Shown: positions 35,341 to 44,178, numbered from the stretch's first letter. The stretch: 64,000 nt of DNA from ZC4RG35 sp036375695 (GCA_036375695.1 DASVBU010000036.1:1-64000); one strand, 5' to 3'. The notes: a model not told the origin generated them from the sequence alone. Numbers and translations are program-made.

Positions 35341-35416
35341 GTGGTACTTGGTATGTGGTACGTGGTACTTGGTATGGGTTGATTGCCCAAGTACGAAGTA
35401 CCCAGTACGAAGTACG
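35341..35416. repeat. Heptamer-repeat hairpin, array 1
   Basis: The left arm (35341-35378) is five 7-mers: GTGGTAC, TTGGTAT, GTGGTAC, GTGGTAC, TTGGTAT, then GGG. The right arm (35386-35416) is CCC followed by AAGTACG, AAGTACC, CAGTACG, AAGTACG. The arms are inverted relative to each other and can fold into a long stem with a 7-base loop. It lies between the converging fabF and 79-aa membrane protein genes. Confidence 0.85.
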
Positions 35417-35417
35417 T

Positions 35418-35439
35418 GAGCGCAGCTCTACCTGCGCTC
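35418..35439 (-). terminator. Hairpin over the stop of the 79-aa membrane protein gene
   Basis: GAGCGCAG and CTGCGCTC pair (8 bp) around CTCTAC; the minus-strand stop at 35428 is in the loop. It mirrors the fabF stop hairpin on the other side of the heptamer array. Confidence 0.5.
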
Positions 35440-35667
35440 GCTCTGTTGTCTCCACTCCGCCAGGGAGCGGAACACCAGCGCCAGGAGCAGGGTGACGCCG
35501 ATGGTCACGGCCAGGAAGCTGACCAGCGCGATCACGCCGGCGAGGACGGAGCACGACCGGGACTCCTGACGACAGCTCACCGTGGTGACCATCCACCCGA
35601 GAGCCCCGCCGAGGAGACCGGTGACCACCGCCGGGATGGCGATCCAGGGGTTGGGTCGGCGATTCAA
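35428..35667 (-). CDS. Small membrane protein, 79 aa
   Basis: TTG 35667 has GGAGGA upstream and overlaps the preceding gene's stop by 4 bp (TTGA). Two hydrophobic segments (PWIAIPAVVTGLLGGALGWM and VLAGVIALVSFLAVTIGVTL) flank a short loop with two cysteines (SCRQESRSC). Unknown function. Confidence 0.65.
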   Translation of the reverse strand: MNRRPNPWIAIPAVVTGLLGGALGWMVTTVSCRQESRSCSVLAGVIALVSFLAVTIGVTLLLALVFRSLAEWRQQSERR

Positions 35668-36404
35668 GACTTCCTCCGACCCCTCTCGTCGAGACCCGCG
35701 GCATCCAGGATCTCGGGTGGCGTCAGCTCGGGTGGGATCGGGAAGGTCGAGCCCACGGTGCGCGGCGGATGGAAGGCAGCCTTGGCCAATGGGTGCCAGG
35801 CGAGCGCGAGGGTGGCGGCGACCAGGGCGACCGTGACCACCAGAGCCGCCGGTTCCAGGAACGGCGTCAGGCTGAGGCCGAGAGCCGGCCACACCACCCG
35901 TGACACCACCAGCCCGCCGAAGACGACCCGTGCGTACAGGAACGCCGCGACCAATGCCCCGAGACCCATCACCATGACGGCCCAGGTCTCACCCGACCCG
36001 GTCAGACCGATGGCGAGGGGGCTCGAGAGTTGGACGAGAGGAAGCAGTACCGCCTGGTCGGGCGGACCGGTGGCCGAGGGGAGCTTTCTGAGCCGTCCCT
36101 GGAGCGACACCAGAGCGCCCGCCGAGACCATGGTGACCACCAGGGCGGCCACCCATGTGACATCGATGGGACGCACCGCGGCGATCCCGCCGCCGGCCAG
36201 GAGCACCAGCCAGGCAAGCCGGTGCGCCCACCGCGCTCCCAGGACCACCAGCCCCGTCGTTGCCGTGGTGCCGAGAACCAGGAGACCGATCCCGATTAGG
36301 AGCACCGAGGGGATCACCGGGAACGGATCCGGTCGGACGATCAGGGCGACGGTCCAGGCCAGGGCGGCGGCCAGGGGCGCCAGCGCGGCAACGGGTGGTC
36401 TCAC
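35664..36404 (-). CDS. Polytopic membrane protein, 246 aa
   Basis: About seven hydrophobic segments from GTG 36404 (VAALAPLAAALAWTVALIV, VIPSVLLIGIGLLVLGTTA, WLVLLAGGGIAAV and others), then a soluble tail with PPELTPPEILDAAGLDERG. Translation is coupled to the 79-aa protein that follows. Not recognised. Confidence 0.65.
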   Translation of the reverse strand: MRPPVAALAPLAAALAWTVALIVRPDPFPVIPSVLLIGIGLLVLGTTATTGLVVLGARWAHRLAWLVLLAGGGIAAVRPIDVTWVAALVVTMVSAGALVSLQGRLRKLPSATGPPDQAVLLPLVQLSSPLAIGLTGSGETWAVMVMGLGALVAAFLYARVVFGGLVVSRVVWPALGLSLTPFLEPAALVVTVALVAATLALAWHPLAKAAFHPPRTVGSTFPIPPELTPPEILDAAGLDERGRRKS

Positions 36405-36424
36405 GTGGCCGAGTCTGGCACGCT

Positions 36425-37093
36425 TCAAGCGGGAGAAGGAGTCGGGTTCTCCGCCTGGACGACCCTCAGATCCGACTTTTCCCCGAACCTCGGCGACTCG
36501 CCGGGGGTCCAGCTGGTCTCCTCCCTCCAAGCGGGGCCCGGGCGGAGGGTGACCACGGTGCCGGGGCCCGGGAGGTCCTGGTGGAAACGGCTGCGATCGG
36601 ACCCGACGAGGCGGATTCGGCCCGCCTGCATGGCGTCCTGATGAGTGACGATGACCACGTCGCCGTGCGGATGGGTGGAGTCGAGACGACGCGCCACGGC
36701 GGCGACACGATCCGCCACCTCGGCGAGGGTCTCGTCCACGAGGTCGACTGCCCATGGGTCGGCGAGGTAGGCCTCGAGCTCGCCGGGGAACGTCGCAGAC
36801 ACGTGTGACCAGGGGTGGCCCTCCCACCGGTCGGTGATGCTCCAGTCGCGCAGGTCCTCGTCGACCCGGACGGGTACGGAGGAGCGGGCGGCGATCTCCT
36901 CGGCCGTGCGAAGAGCGGGCTCCAGGGGGGACGACCAGATGGCCACCACGGCGCGGGGTCCCAGGTAGCGGCCGACCCGGCGAGCCTGCTCCACCCCGTA
37001 CGGGGAGAGCCCGAAGCCGGGGGTGGAGCCCACCACGAGGTTGTGCGGGTTGTCGACCTCGGCGTGGCGGACGAGATGGACCAGAGCTGCCAT
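36425..37093 (-). CDS. Histidine phosphatase (phosphoglycerate mutase-like), 222 aa
   Basis: ALVHLVRHAEVDN carries the catalytic RHA/G-type motif, WSSPLEPALRTAEEIA is the second substrate Arg region, and VVIVTHQDAM supplies the C-terminal His. ATG 37093 begins the conserved sequence. The Gly of the usual RHG motif is Ala here, which many family members tolerate. Substrate unknown. Confidence 0.82.
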   Translation of the reverse strand: MAALVHLVRHAEVDNPHNLVVGSTPGFGLSPYGVEQARRVGRYLGPRAVVAIWSSPLEPALRTAEEIAARSSVPVRVDEDLRDWSITDRWEGHPWSHVSATFPGELEAYLADPWAVDLVDETLAEVADRVAAVARRLDSTHPHGDVVIVTHQDAMQAGRIRLVGSDRSRFHQDLPGPGTVVTLRPGPAWREETSWTPGESPRFGEKSDLRVVQAENPTPSPA

Positions 37094-37130
37094 GCCCCTC
37101 AGTTTGGCCTGTCGTGTCCCCAACGCCAGG

Positions 37131-37136
37131 TAACTT
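37131..37136 (+). promoter_or_regulatory. -10 element (TAACTT) for a leaderless start
   Basis: TAACTT ends 7 bases before GTG 37144 and supports that start for the polymerase IV gene. Confidence 0.42.
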
Positions 37137-37143
37137 CGGCGAG

Positions 37144-38304
37144 GTGTGGACCGAACCCATCCTCCACGTCGACATGGACTCCTTCTTCGTCGAGGTGGAG
37201 CGGCTCGACGACCCGGGTCTGCGAGGGATCCCCGTGGCCGTGGGAGGGACCGGCCCGCGGGGGGTGATCGCCAGCGCCTCTTACGAAGCCCGGCGGTTCG
37301 GTGTCCACTCCGCCCAGCCGACCGCGAACGCCCTGGAGCTGTGCCCCCAACTCCGTGTCATCCCGCCCTCGCATGGCAAATACGGGGAGGTCTCGATTCG
37401 GGTCTTCGAGGTTTTCCGTGACTTCACCCCTCTCGTCGAGGGGATGAGCCTGGACGAGGCGTATCTGGACGTGGCGGGTCTGCGCCGGCACTTTGCATCG
37501 CCTGTCGACGTCGCCCGGGCGATCCGGTCGGAGGTCCGGGCGCGGATCGGCCTCCCGTCCTCGGTGGGGGTGGCTGCCACCAAGTTGGTGGCGAAGCTCG
37601 CCAGCCAGGCCGCCAAGCCGGATGGGGTCCGGCACGTCCCGGTGTCCGAGCAAGTGGAGTTCCTCCACGCCCTGCCGGCCAAGGCGCTCCCGGGCGTGGG
37701 GCCGGCGACTGGAGCCGCATTGGAGCGTCTCGGCATCGAGTCGGTTGCCGACCTCGCCGCCACCCCCGAACGGGCCCTGGAGTCCTCCGTCGGGCCGACG
37801 ATGGCGCATCAGCTCCTCGAGCTCGCCAACGGGATCGACGCCCGTGTGGTTCAGCCCGACCAGAAGGCCAAGTCGGTGTCGGTGGAGGAGACCTACGACC
37901 GCGACCTAGTCGGGTGGGAACTCCTCGCTTCGGCGGTGTCGGATCACGCCATCCGGCTGGCACACCGATTGCGTCGCGCCGGGCTCATGGGCCGTACCGT
38001 GACCCTGAAGGTGCGCTACTCCGACTTCGAGACGATCACCCGGAGCCGGACGCTGCGTGATCCGACCAGCTCCGCCCGCGAGCTGACCGCCGTTGGGCGG
38101 GCGCTCCTCGACGAGCTGGCGCCGAAGCGGCCCGTTCGCCTCCTCGGGCTCGGTGCCAGCCAGCTCGAGAGCGCGGAATCACCTCGCCAGCTCGGCTTCG
38201 GGAGCGACGACTGGGTCAAGGTCGAGGATGCCGTCTTCGAGGTTCGGGAGCGCTACGGGGAGGGCGCGATCCGTCCCGGCCGGGGTCTGGACACGGGAGG
38301 GTGA
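37144..38304 (+). CDS. dinB: DNA polymerase IV (Y family), 386 aa
   Basis: LHVDMDSFFVEVE holds the first catalytic Asp, GVIASASYEARRFGV the dNTP-binding Tyr/Arg region, and GMSLDEAYLDV the second Asp-Glu pair. The helix-hairpin-helix LPGVGPATGAALERLGI and a little-finger domain follow. The C-terminus lacks an obvious QxxLF-type clamp motif, though RQLGFGSDD is similar in place. GTG 37144 is preferred over GTG 37114 because of the -10 element just upstream. No LexA box is visible here. Confidence 0.92.
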   Translation: MWTEPILHVDMDSFFVEVERLDDPGLRGIPVAVGGTGPRGVIASASYEARRFGVHSAQPTANALELCPQLRVIPPSHGKYGEVSIRVFEVFRDFTPLVEGMSLDEAYLDVAGLRRHFASPVDVARAIRSEVRARIGLPSSVGVAATKLVAKLASQAAKPDGVRHVPVSEQVEFLHALPAKALPGVGPATGAALERLGIESVADLAATPERALESSVGPTMAHQLLELANGIDARVVQPDQKAKSVSVEETYDRDLVGWELLASAVSDHAIRLAHRLRRAGLMGRTVTLKVRYSDFETITRSRTLRDPTSSARELTAVGRALLDELAPKRPVRLLGLGASQLESAESPRQLGFGSDDWVKVEDAVFEVRERYGEGAIRPGRGLDTGG

Positions 38305-38374
38305 TTACCACTGTCACCTGTCCCCACATCGGGTGTAGAGTTCCCGTAGGGCCCAACCCAACGGACCGGTGGAA

Positions 38375-38686
38375 ATGCCTCTAGACGACAAGGAACAGAG
38401 GATCCTGGCGGAGATCGAGCGCCAGTTCTACGAAGAAGATCCAGAACTGGCACGAGCCGTGCAAAGGGTGCAGCGGCCACTTCGCATCGGCGTCCGTCTC
38501 TCCACCTTGGGCATCCTCCTCGGGCTCGCCATCGTCGTCACATACCTGTCCGTGACCCTGGTGGCGGCCGCGGGCTTCCTGCTCGTCGTTCTCTCGGCCA
38601 CGGCGCTGGTCAACGCCCTTCGCTTCCGCGGATGGGGTGAGCGTGACCTCGAGCCGGTCGAAGAGTTCGAAGAGTTCGACGACTGA
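38375..38686 (+). CDS. DUF3040 membrane protein, 103 aa
   Basis: MPLDDKEQRILAEIERQF followed by LARAV matches the DUF3040 actinobacterial family start. Two membrane segments (LSTLGILLGLAIVVTYLSV, VAAAGFLLVVLSATALVNAL) and an acidic tail. ATG 38375 fits the family start better than GTG 38369. Function unknown. Confidence 0.82.
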   Translation: MPLDDKEQRILAEIERQFYEEDPELARAVQRVQRPLRIGVRLSTLGILLGLAIVVTYLSVTLVAAAGFLLVVLSATALVNALRFRGWGERDLEPVEEFEEFDD

Positions 38687-38767
38687 CGGCTATCTTCCCC
38701 GCCCCCGGCCTCCGTTGAGTTGGCTATTGTTCCGGCCCCGCTCCTGGCGGGCACGCGTTTGAGAGGG

Positions 38768-38787
38768 GCGGACCCGCATCGGTCCGC
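38768..38787. promoter_or_regulatory. Inverted repeat upstream of the merR-like gene
   Basis: GCGGACC-CGCATC-GGTCCGC (7-bp arms) lies 27 bp before the TTG start at 38815. It could be an operator or leader hairpin. Confidence 0.35.
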
Positions 38788-38814
38788 GGCACGGAGATCT
38801 TTGGGAGTAGGACA

Positions 38815-39312
38815 TTGGAGCAGGCGTTTACCGCCGAACAGGCGAGTCGGCTGAGCGGATGCACACACCACCAGCTTCGGTATTGGGATCGGGTCGGCCT
38901 CGTCAGCCCATCGATCCAGAACACGGGTGGCCGCCCCGGAGTGCGGCGTCTCTATTCGTTCCGTGATCTGGTGGCCCTGCGGGTGGTGCGCAGCCTCCTC
39001 GACAACGGCATGTCGCTGCAGCGGGTGCGTCGCGCCTGGGAGTACCTGCGGCGCGAGGGCTCGATGGACGAGCATCTCGCGCAGGTGAAGCTGGTCACCG
39101 ACGGTGTCTCCATCTTCCAGGTGAGCCGCGACGACGGGGAGTTGCTCGACGCCTTGCGCCAGGGTCAGCTCGCCTTCTTCGTGGCCATCGACGAGATCGC
39201 CCGCGACGTCGAGGAGGACGTCACCTACTTCGAGCTCGACCGCGCCCAGTTCCTCGAGATGCTCCGCCGCGTCGAGGACGACGTCCGCGAGGAGCAGCAG
39301 GCAACTGGTTGA
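38815..39312 (+). CDS. MerR-family transcriptional regulator, 165 aa
   Basis: N-terminal winged helix: FTAEQASRLSGCTHHQLRYW, DRVGLV and RRLYSFRDLVALRVVRSLLD, the MerR DNA-binding pattern. Then a helical dimer segment and a C-terminal domain without metal-binding cysteines, so the signal is unknown. TTG 38815 with GGGAG upstream. Followed by a terminator hairpin. Confidence 0.85.
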   Translation: MEQAFTAEQASRLSGCTHHQLRYWDRVGLVSPSIQNTGGRPGVRRLYSFRDLVALRVVRSLLDNGMSLQRVRRAWEYLRREGSMDEHLAQVKLVTDGVSIFQVSRDDGELLDALRQGQLAFFVAIDEIARDVEEDVTYFELDRAQFLEMLRRVEDDVREEQQATG

Positions 39313-39313
39313 G

Positions 39314-39340
39314 GCCTCTCGGGTCTTCGCCCCGAGAGGC
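39314..39340 (+). terminator. Terminator-like hairpin after the merR-like gene
   Basis: GCCTCTCGGG pairs perfectly with CCCGAGAGGC around a 7-base loop, 2 bp after the stop. It runs directly into the heptamer array. Confidence 0.65.
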
Positions 39341-39409
39341 GTACTTGGTACTTGGTACCAGGTACCGAGAAGGCTCTTCCAAGTACCAAGTACTCAGTAC
39401 CAGGTACTC
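39341..39409. repeat. Heptamer-repeat hairpin, array 2
   Basis: The left arm is GTACTTG, GTACTTG, GTACCAG, GTACC (39341-39365). The right arm is CC followed by AAGTACC, AAGTACT, CAGTACC, AGGTACT (about 39379-39408). The arms are inverted 7-mer arrays of the same family as 35341-35416. Again it sits between two converging genes and touches the stop of the transglutaminase gene. Confidence 0.82.
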
Positions 39410-41756
39410 AATCTCTGAACAGTGACTTCGGGTTGATCGCCGCCAGGGCGCGCCGTCTCGTGTCGTAGCGGTTCTGCAACCACCACTCCAGCTCCATCAT
39501 CTCCGCCTGGCCGAGCGTGGCCTGCTTGCCGCCATAGATGGCTCCGGCGTAGCCGCGGGCGAGTGGCATCAGCGCCGAGCCCTTCTCATGGGCCCACTCG
39601 ATGGGTGTCATCGTCTCCACCACCGGCTCGCCGAGGTCGGCGAGACGATCGACGATCTCGTCCCAGAGGGCGGTGATGTCACCGCTGCGGGCCCGGGCGA
39701 GACGACGGTTGCGACGCACTTTCTTCGCCAGCGGGACGGCGCCGATCAGGATGCCGAGGATCGGGATGGCCATCCACCAGTCGAAGTCGAGGCTGCGTCC
39801 ACCCGTCGAGCCGTCCCCTGGTGTCAGTCCGGGGGGCGGGATGTCGGTGATCGGGAGGTCGTCGGAGCCGGGGCCGATCGGTGTTGCCGGACCTTCGACC
39901 TCGGGAATCAGCTCCGCGGGCTCCCAGCCGGCCGTCATGCTCGGCGGCAGCGCCTCGCCGCGGGGCGTCGGGTCGAAGCGCACCCAGCCGAACCCGTCCA
40001 TCCACATCTCCACCCAGGCGTGGGCATTGGTGTCACGGACCTCGATCACCTCGACACCGTTGATGGTGGTCACCCTCCCGGGCGTGAATCCCCACACCAC
40101 CCGGCTCGGGATCCCCAGCGCACGGCCGAGGACGGCCATGGCGGCGGCGAACTGCTCGCAGTAGCCGGTCCGGTAGTTCTGGCTGGTGGAGTCGTTGAGC
40201 CAGGCGTCGAGTACCAGGGCGCCGTGGCCGGTCGACACCTCCTGGGAGTAGGTGAAGTCACCCGAATCCCGGAACCAGTGCTGGAGCAGCCACGCCTTCT
40301 CGAAATCGGTCGTGGCGCCCCGCGTGTGACGCAGGGCGATGGCCACGAGCGTGCCTGGAGTGTTCGTGGGGAGCTCGGTGTAACGCTGGATGTCCGGCGG
40401 GCGGGCGGTGTCGCCGGGTGGCGGCCCGGGCTCGGCGTTGAAGAGGCCTTCCTCCGCGGCAGCCGCGAACAGGGGGCTCAGGTCCCCGTTGGGACCTGTC
40501 GCCAGCCTGCCGAGGTCTGCCTCGACGAGGGGGAACGTGGTCTCCAGCTGGTAGTTGTCGTCCGGTGCGACCCCGACGGCGCGGAACAACGCCCCGTCCC
40601 GTCCGAAGCGGATCTCACCGGGCTCGATGGTGTGCTCGCCGCCGATCGAGTGGATCTCCCTCGGCTCGCCGGCGGTGGGGAGGATGGTGCCGCCGAGACC
40701 GGAGATGAAGACCCGCTGCAGGATCGTGGCCGTGCTGCCCCGATAGAGGTGGGCCGGGTCGCCCAATGGGCCAGCGGTGGCGAGCCGGGTCTGCGAGTTG
40801 CCCCGACGCCACGCCACGCCGTCGAAGGCGTCGAGGGTCTCCATCCGCCAGTAGATCTGCTCGGGCGGCGGAGCACCAGGGCCGAGCGTGGCGCGGAACA
40901 GGACGATGTTGTTCCTGCTGATCAGGCGCTGACGCATGTCGACCCACCGGTCGAAGACGACGTTGCCGCCGAAGCTCCCTCCAATGCCGCTGCCCACCGA
41001 GTTCCAGGGGAGGTTCCCGTACTCGGAGACCATCCCGGAGGCATTGGAAGTGGTCATCACGGCGAACACCCCGACCATCGCCGCCATTGCAAAGGCCGTT
41101 CTCGGGGAAGAGTGGGGGAGCGGCAGACCCGACCGGTCCCGCGCCCGGCCCATGCCCTCGCCCCGATCGAGGACGATGCCCGCCAGGGCGAGCCCGACCA
41201 CGAGTGAGGTGGCGATCATCCACGAGATTCCCGCAGGCCGACGATCGAAGACGGCGAACTGCAGGTAGACCGCGCCGGCCGGGACCAGCATGATCCCGAC
41301 CCGGCCCGTCGCGGCGCCCTGGGCGAACAGCCCGCCGAGCACCCACATCAGCGTGGCGAGGAGGGCGACCAGCCCGGGCAACGGGATCACCGGAGCCACG
41401 CCGGAACGGATGAGCCGGAAGGCCTCCTCCATGGTCTCCCTGAGCTCGGGGAGGGTGGAACTGGTGGGCACGACGCCGTAGACGAGGGTCTCCGGCACCG
41501 CCACGCGGAAGAAGACGATGACCGCCCCGAGGACGAATATCAGCTGCGCCAGGCCCGGGTTCAGGTCGACCTGGCGCATCAGCCACCACATCACGCCCCC
41601 GAGCAGGGCGGCGGCGATGATGATCAGGTGCCACTGGATGTGGCCCTCGCCGAACTGGACGAGACGGCCCGCCCTCGAGACGATCATCCCGAGGAGGACG
41701 AGACCGGCTAGCTGGCCGAGGCGTCTGCCCATGTCGCCCTCATCGTCTTCAGCCAT
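39408..41756 (-). CDS. TgpA-like transglutaminase membrane protein, about 782 aa
   Basis: An N-terminal block of about six membrane segments (DUF3488 type), then an extracytoplasmic transglutaminase-like domain with Cys about 533 in RTGYCEQFAAAMAVLGRALG, His about 579 in NAHAWVEMWM and Asp about 594 in VRFDPTPRGE. A late membrane segment and a cytoplasmic DUF4129-like tail follow. It forms a conserved trio with the DUF58 and MoxR genes upstream. Start ATG 41756 is uncertain (41768 or 41732 possible). Confidence 0.85.
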   Translation of the reverse strand: MAEDDEGDMGRRLGQLAGLVLLGMIVSRAGRLVQFGEGHIQWHLIIIAAALLGGVMWWLMRQVDLNPGLAQLIFVLGAVIVFFRVAVPETLVYGVVPTSSTLPELRETMEEAFRLIRSGVAPVIPLPGLVALLATLMWVLGGLFAQGAATGRVGIMLVPAGAVYLQFAVFDRRPAGISWMIATSLVVGLALAGIVLDRGEGMGRARDRSGLPLPHSSPRTAFAMAAMVGVFAVMTTSNASGMVSEYGNLPWNSVGSGIGGSFGGNVVFDRWVDMRQRLISRNNIVLFRATLGPGAPPPEQIYWRMETLDAFDGVAWRRGNSQTRLATAGPLGDPAHLYRGSTATILQRVFISGLGGTILPTAGEPREIHSIGGEHTIEPGEIRFGRDGALFRAVGVAPDDNYQLETTFPLVEADLGRLATGPNGDLSPLFAAAAEEGLFNAEPGPPPGDTARPPDIQRYTELPTNTPGTLVAIALRHTRGATTDFEKAWLLQHWFRDSGDFTYSQEVSTGHGALVLDAWLNDSTSQNYRTGYCEQFAAAMAVLGRALGIPSRVVWGFTPGRVTTINGVEVIEVRDTNAHAWVEMWMDGFGWVRFDPTPRGEALPPSMTAGWEPAELIPEVEGPATPIGPGSDDLPITDIPPPGLTPGDGSTGGRSLDFDWWMAIPILGILIGAVPLAKKVRRNRRLARARSGDITALWDEIVDRLADLGEPVVETMTPIEWAHEKGSALMPLARGYAGAIYGGKQATLGQAEMMELEWWLQNRYDTRRRALAAINPKSLFRD

Positions 41757-42886
41757 TCCGGCGCCCATTTGGCGCCGGGGTCGACCACCACGGTGGCCGC
41801 CCCGACCCTGTGGAACCCGATGACCGTCTGCGGAGTCGTCGACGAAACACTCATCAGAACCGTGTTGCCATAGTCCGGGGCGAGGAGACGCTGGACCGCC
41901 AGCATCTCCCGGTCGGGGACCCCGGTGACCAGTACCAGTGCACCGCCACCACCGCGGTGACGGATGCGTGTGGCCACGGCGCGGAGGTCGATCGTCGGAT
42001 CGGTCTTGACCACCGCGAGCCGCTCCATGATCGCGGTGTAGCGGGAGGCGTCCATGGTGTTGGCGTCACCTGCCCAGAAATCGGCGTCGAAGCCGGTGCG
42101 GAGCAGGTGGTCGACGACGCTCGCCGCGCCCGAAACGGCCGTCTCGAATGCCTGCTCCGACTCGTACACGGACTCCCGGATGTCGAGGAGGACCAGGGCG
42201 CGGGACTGCCATGGCGTCTCCAGCTGCCGGATCATCAGCTCGTCGTACTTGGCCACCGACGGCCAGTGGATCCGGCGCAGGTCGTCGCCCCTCGTGTACT
42301 CGCGGAGGGTGTAGAAGTCCTCGCCACCCCGCTGGCTGTGCTCGGGTCGTGACGCATGGACGAGGGGATCGCGGCCACGGGTCTGGGGGAATCCACTGAG
42401 CCTCTCGACGGCCGGGTAGACGACGAGCCGGTCGACCGCGGTGTCACCGATCGCGAGCTCGGCGAGCCCGAGCGGGTCGCTGGATTGGCCTCGCGCCGGG
42501 CCGATCTTGTACACGCCCCTCGGGCTGCAGGTGACCCGGTAGGAGGCGGTGGCCCTCTCCAGGCCCGGGAGGCTTGCGACCTCGAACCCGGCGACACCGA
42601 GCCGCTCCACCTCGTCGAACATCGCCAGGTGGGGGACCGAGCGACGGCTGCGATTGTCGACCACCAATGTCACCATCGTGGTCTCGCCGTCGTGAACCGC
42701 CGGCGAGCCGATGCGTCGCGAGATCTCCACGTTCGGGCTGTGGAGACGCACGTAGGCGATCGCCACCAGGGGACCGAGCACGAGGAAGATCCCCACCAGC
42801 AACAGCTCGGGGTCTCCGAACGTCCACCAGAGGATGAAGAAGGCGCTTCCTGCTCCGAGGAGGGCCCAGCCCCTGGCGCTCGGCAT
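41708..42886 (-). CDS. DUF58 protein, 392 aa
   Basis: Two N-terminal membrane segments, then the DUF58 signature GGEDFYTLREYTRGDDLRRI followed by HWPSVAK, and a von Willebrand-like part (ALVLLDIRESVYES). Typical partner of MoxR ATPases. ATG 42886 shares one base with the MoxR stop. Confidence 0.87.
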   Translation of the reverse strand: MPSARGWALLGAGSAFFILWWTFGDPELLLVGIFLVLGPLVAIAYVRLHSPNVEISRRIGSPAVHDGETTMVTLVVDNRSRRSVPHLAMFDEVERLGVAGFEVASLPGLERATASYRVTCSPRGVYKIGPARGQSSDPLGLAELAIGDTAVDRLVVYPAVERLSGFPQTRGRDPLVHASRPEHSQRGGEDFYTLREYTRGDDLRRIHWPSVAKYDELMIRQLETPWQSRALVLLDIRESVYESEQAFETAVSGAASVVDHLLRTGFDADFWAGDANTMDASRYTAIMERLAVVKTDPTIDLRAVATRIRHRGGGGALVLVTGVPDREMLAVQRLLAPDYGNTVLMSVSSTTPQTVIGFHRVGAATVVVDPGAKWAPEWLKTMRATWADASAS

Positions 42887-43854
42887 CAGGTGGCGATGCG
42901 TGAGGCGGTGCCGGGCACCCGGAGCCGCCCGAGGACCCCGGTGATGACTTCGGCGACGCTCTCACCGCGCATCTGGGCCTCGGGGCGGAGCGTGATGCGG
43001 TGTTCCAGCACCGGGACGGCCAGTTCCTTGACGTCGTCGGGCATCACGTAGTCCCGCCCGAAAGCGGCAGCTCGGGCACGGGCCAGACGTTGGAGGAACA
43101 GCGCGGACCGGGGCGACGCTCCCAGCATCACGTCGGGGTGCTGCCGGGTGGCTCCCACGAGGTCGATGATGTAGTTCTTGACCGGGTTGGAGACCGTGAT
43201 CTGCTGCGCCGTGACGATCAGCTCGCGGACCTCGTCGAGGTTGGCTACCGGCTCCAGATCGAGGAAGGTGGAACGGACGCCATGGGTGTCCAGCATCTCC
43301 AGCTCCTTGGACCGGTCCGGGTAGCCGATGACGACCCTCATCATGAACCGGTCGAGCTGGGCCTCGGGTAGCGGGTAGGTGCCCTCGTGCTCGAGCGGGT
43401 TCTGGGTGGCGACCACCATGAACGGTGTCGGCACCGGCCTGGTCACCCCGTCCGAAGTCACCTGGCGCTCCTCCATGGCCTCGAGCAGGGCCGACTGCGT
43501 CTTCGGGCTGGCCCGGTTGATCTCGTCGCCGACGACGATGTTGGCGAAGATCGGGCCCGGCTTGAACTCGAACTCCCGCCTGTCCCGGTCATAGACACTG
43601 ATGCCGGTGACGTCGGATGGCAACAGGTCGGGTGTGAACTGGATCCGGTTGAAGGCGCCGTCGATGGACTTCGCCAGCGACTTGGCGAGATGGGTCTTCC
43701 CGACACCGGGGACGTCTTCGACGAGGACGTGTCCTTCCGCCACCAGGGCCAGGAGCACCAGTTCGATGACTTCGCGCTTGCCCTGGATGACGGTCTCCAC
43801 GTTGGAGGCGATTCGGTTGAATCGCTCTCCGAAGGTTTCGATTCGATCGGCCAA
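42886..43854 (-). CDS. MoxR-family AAA+ ATPase, 322 aa
   Basis: Walker A DVPGVGKTHLAKSLA (Lys53), Walker B IVVGDEINRASPKTQSALLEAM-type sequence, sensor 1 VATQNPLEHEGTYPLPEAQ and an Arg-finger region DRFMMRV. A chaperone-like ATPase acting with DUF58 proteins. TTG 43854 has GGAGG 8 bases upstream; ATG 43935 in the same frame lacks one. Confidence 0.9.
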   Translation of the reverse strand: MADRIETFGERFNRIASNVETVIQGKREVIELVLLALVAEGHVLVEDVPGVGKTHLAKSLAKSIDGAFNRIQFTPDLLPSDVTGISVYDRDRREFEFKPGPIFANIVVGDEINRASPKTQSALLEAMEERQVTSDGVTRPVPTPFMVVATQNPLEHEGTYPLPEAQLDRFMMRVVIGYPDRSKELEMLDTHGVRSTFLDLEPVANLDEVRELIVTAQQITVSNPVKNYIIDLVGATRQHPDVMLGASPRSALFLQRLARARAAAFGRDYVMPDDVKELAVPVLEHRITLRPEAQMRGESVAEVITGVLGRLRVPGTASRIAT

Positions 43855-43884
43855 AGGAGCGACCTCCGGGTGGGATTTGTCGCG

Positions 43885-43920
43885 ACTGTACCTAGTCTCC
43901 GGGATTCTGGGGGCTAGTCT
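43885..43920. promoter_or_regulatory. Divergent promoter region between moxR-like and 76-aa genes
   Basis: Possible -10 elements: TACAGT on the minus strand (43885-43890) and TAGTCT on the plus strand (43915-43920). The heptamer CTAGTCT is repeated directly within the region. Modest evidence. Confidence 0.35.
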
Positions 43921-43947
43921 GTAGGGCGAGGGCAATTGGGAGGGAAC

Positions 43948-44178
43948 TTGTTCGAAATGGGGCTGGGCGGTCTCCTGTGGGCTGTTCTGGGGAGACCACG
44001 TCTTTGGGGGGAAGCCATCCGTGCCGCACTGTCCGTGCGTCGGCGCGGGCGCCTCGGTCCGTCGACCGCCTATCTGCGCTGGCGGAGCCAGACGGCGTAC
44101 GGTGAGGCGATCGCGGTGCCGGCCCGCGACTTCGTCGAGTACCTGGAATGGCGGCGCCGTATGCGGGGGATGCGATGA
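43948..44178 (+). CDS. Small basic protein, 76 aa
   Basis: TTG 43948 has GGGAGGG upstream. A short hydrophobic start (LGGLLWAVLGRP) is followed by a very Arg-rich body (SVRRRGRLGPSTAYLRWR and WRRRMRGMR). Stop overlaps the next start by 4 bp. Not recognised; possibly membrane-surface or nucleic-acid associated. Confidence 0.6.
   Translation: MFEMGLGGLLWAVLGRPRLWGEAIRAALSVRRRGRLGPSTAYLRWRSQTAYGEAIAVPARDFVEYLEWRRRMRGMR

Noticed and set aside
35341..39409. Heptamer arrays considered as CRISPR
   Set aside because: Units are 7 bases with no spacers and arranged as inverted arms; no cas genes in the window.
39588..41207. Plus-strand 539-aa frame opposite the transglutaminase gene
   Set aside because: Antisense shadow; composition is not protein-like.
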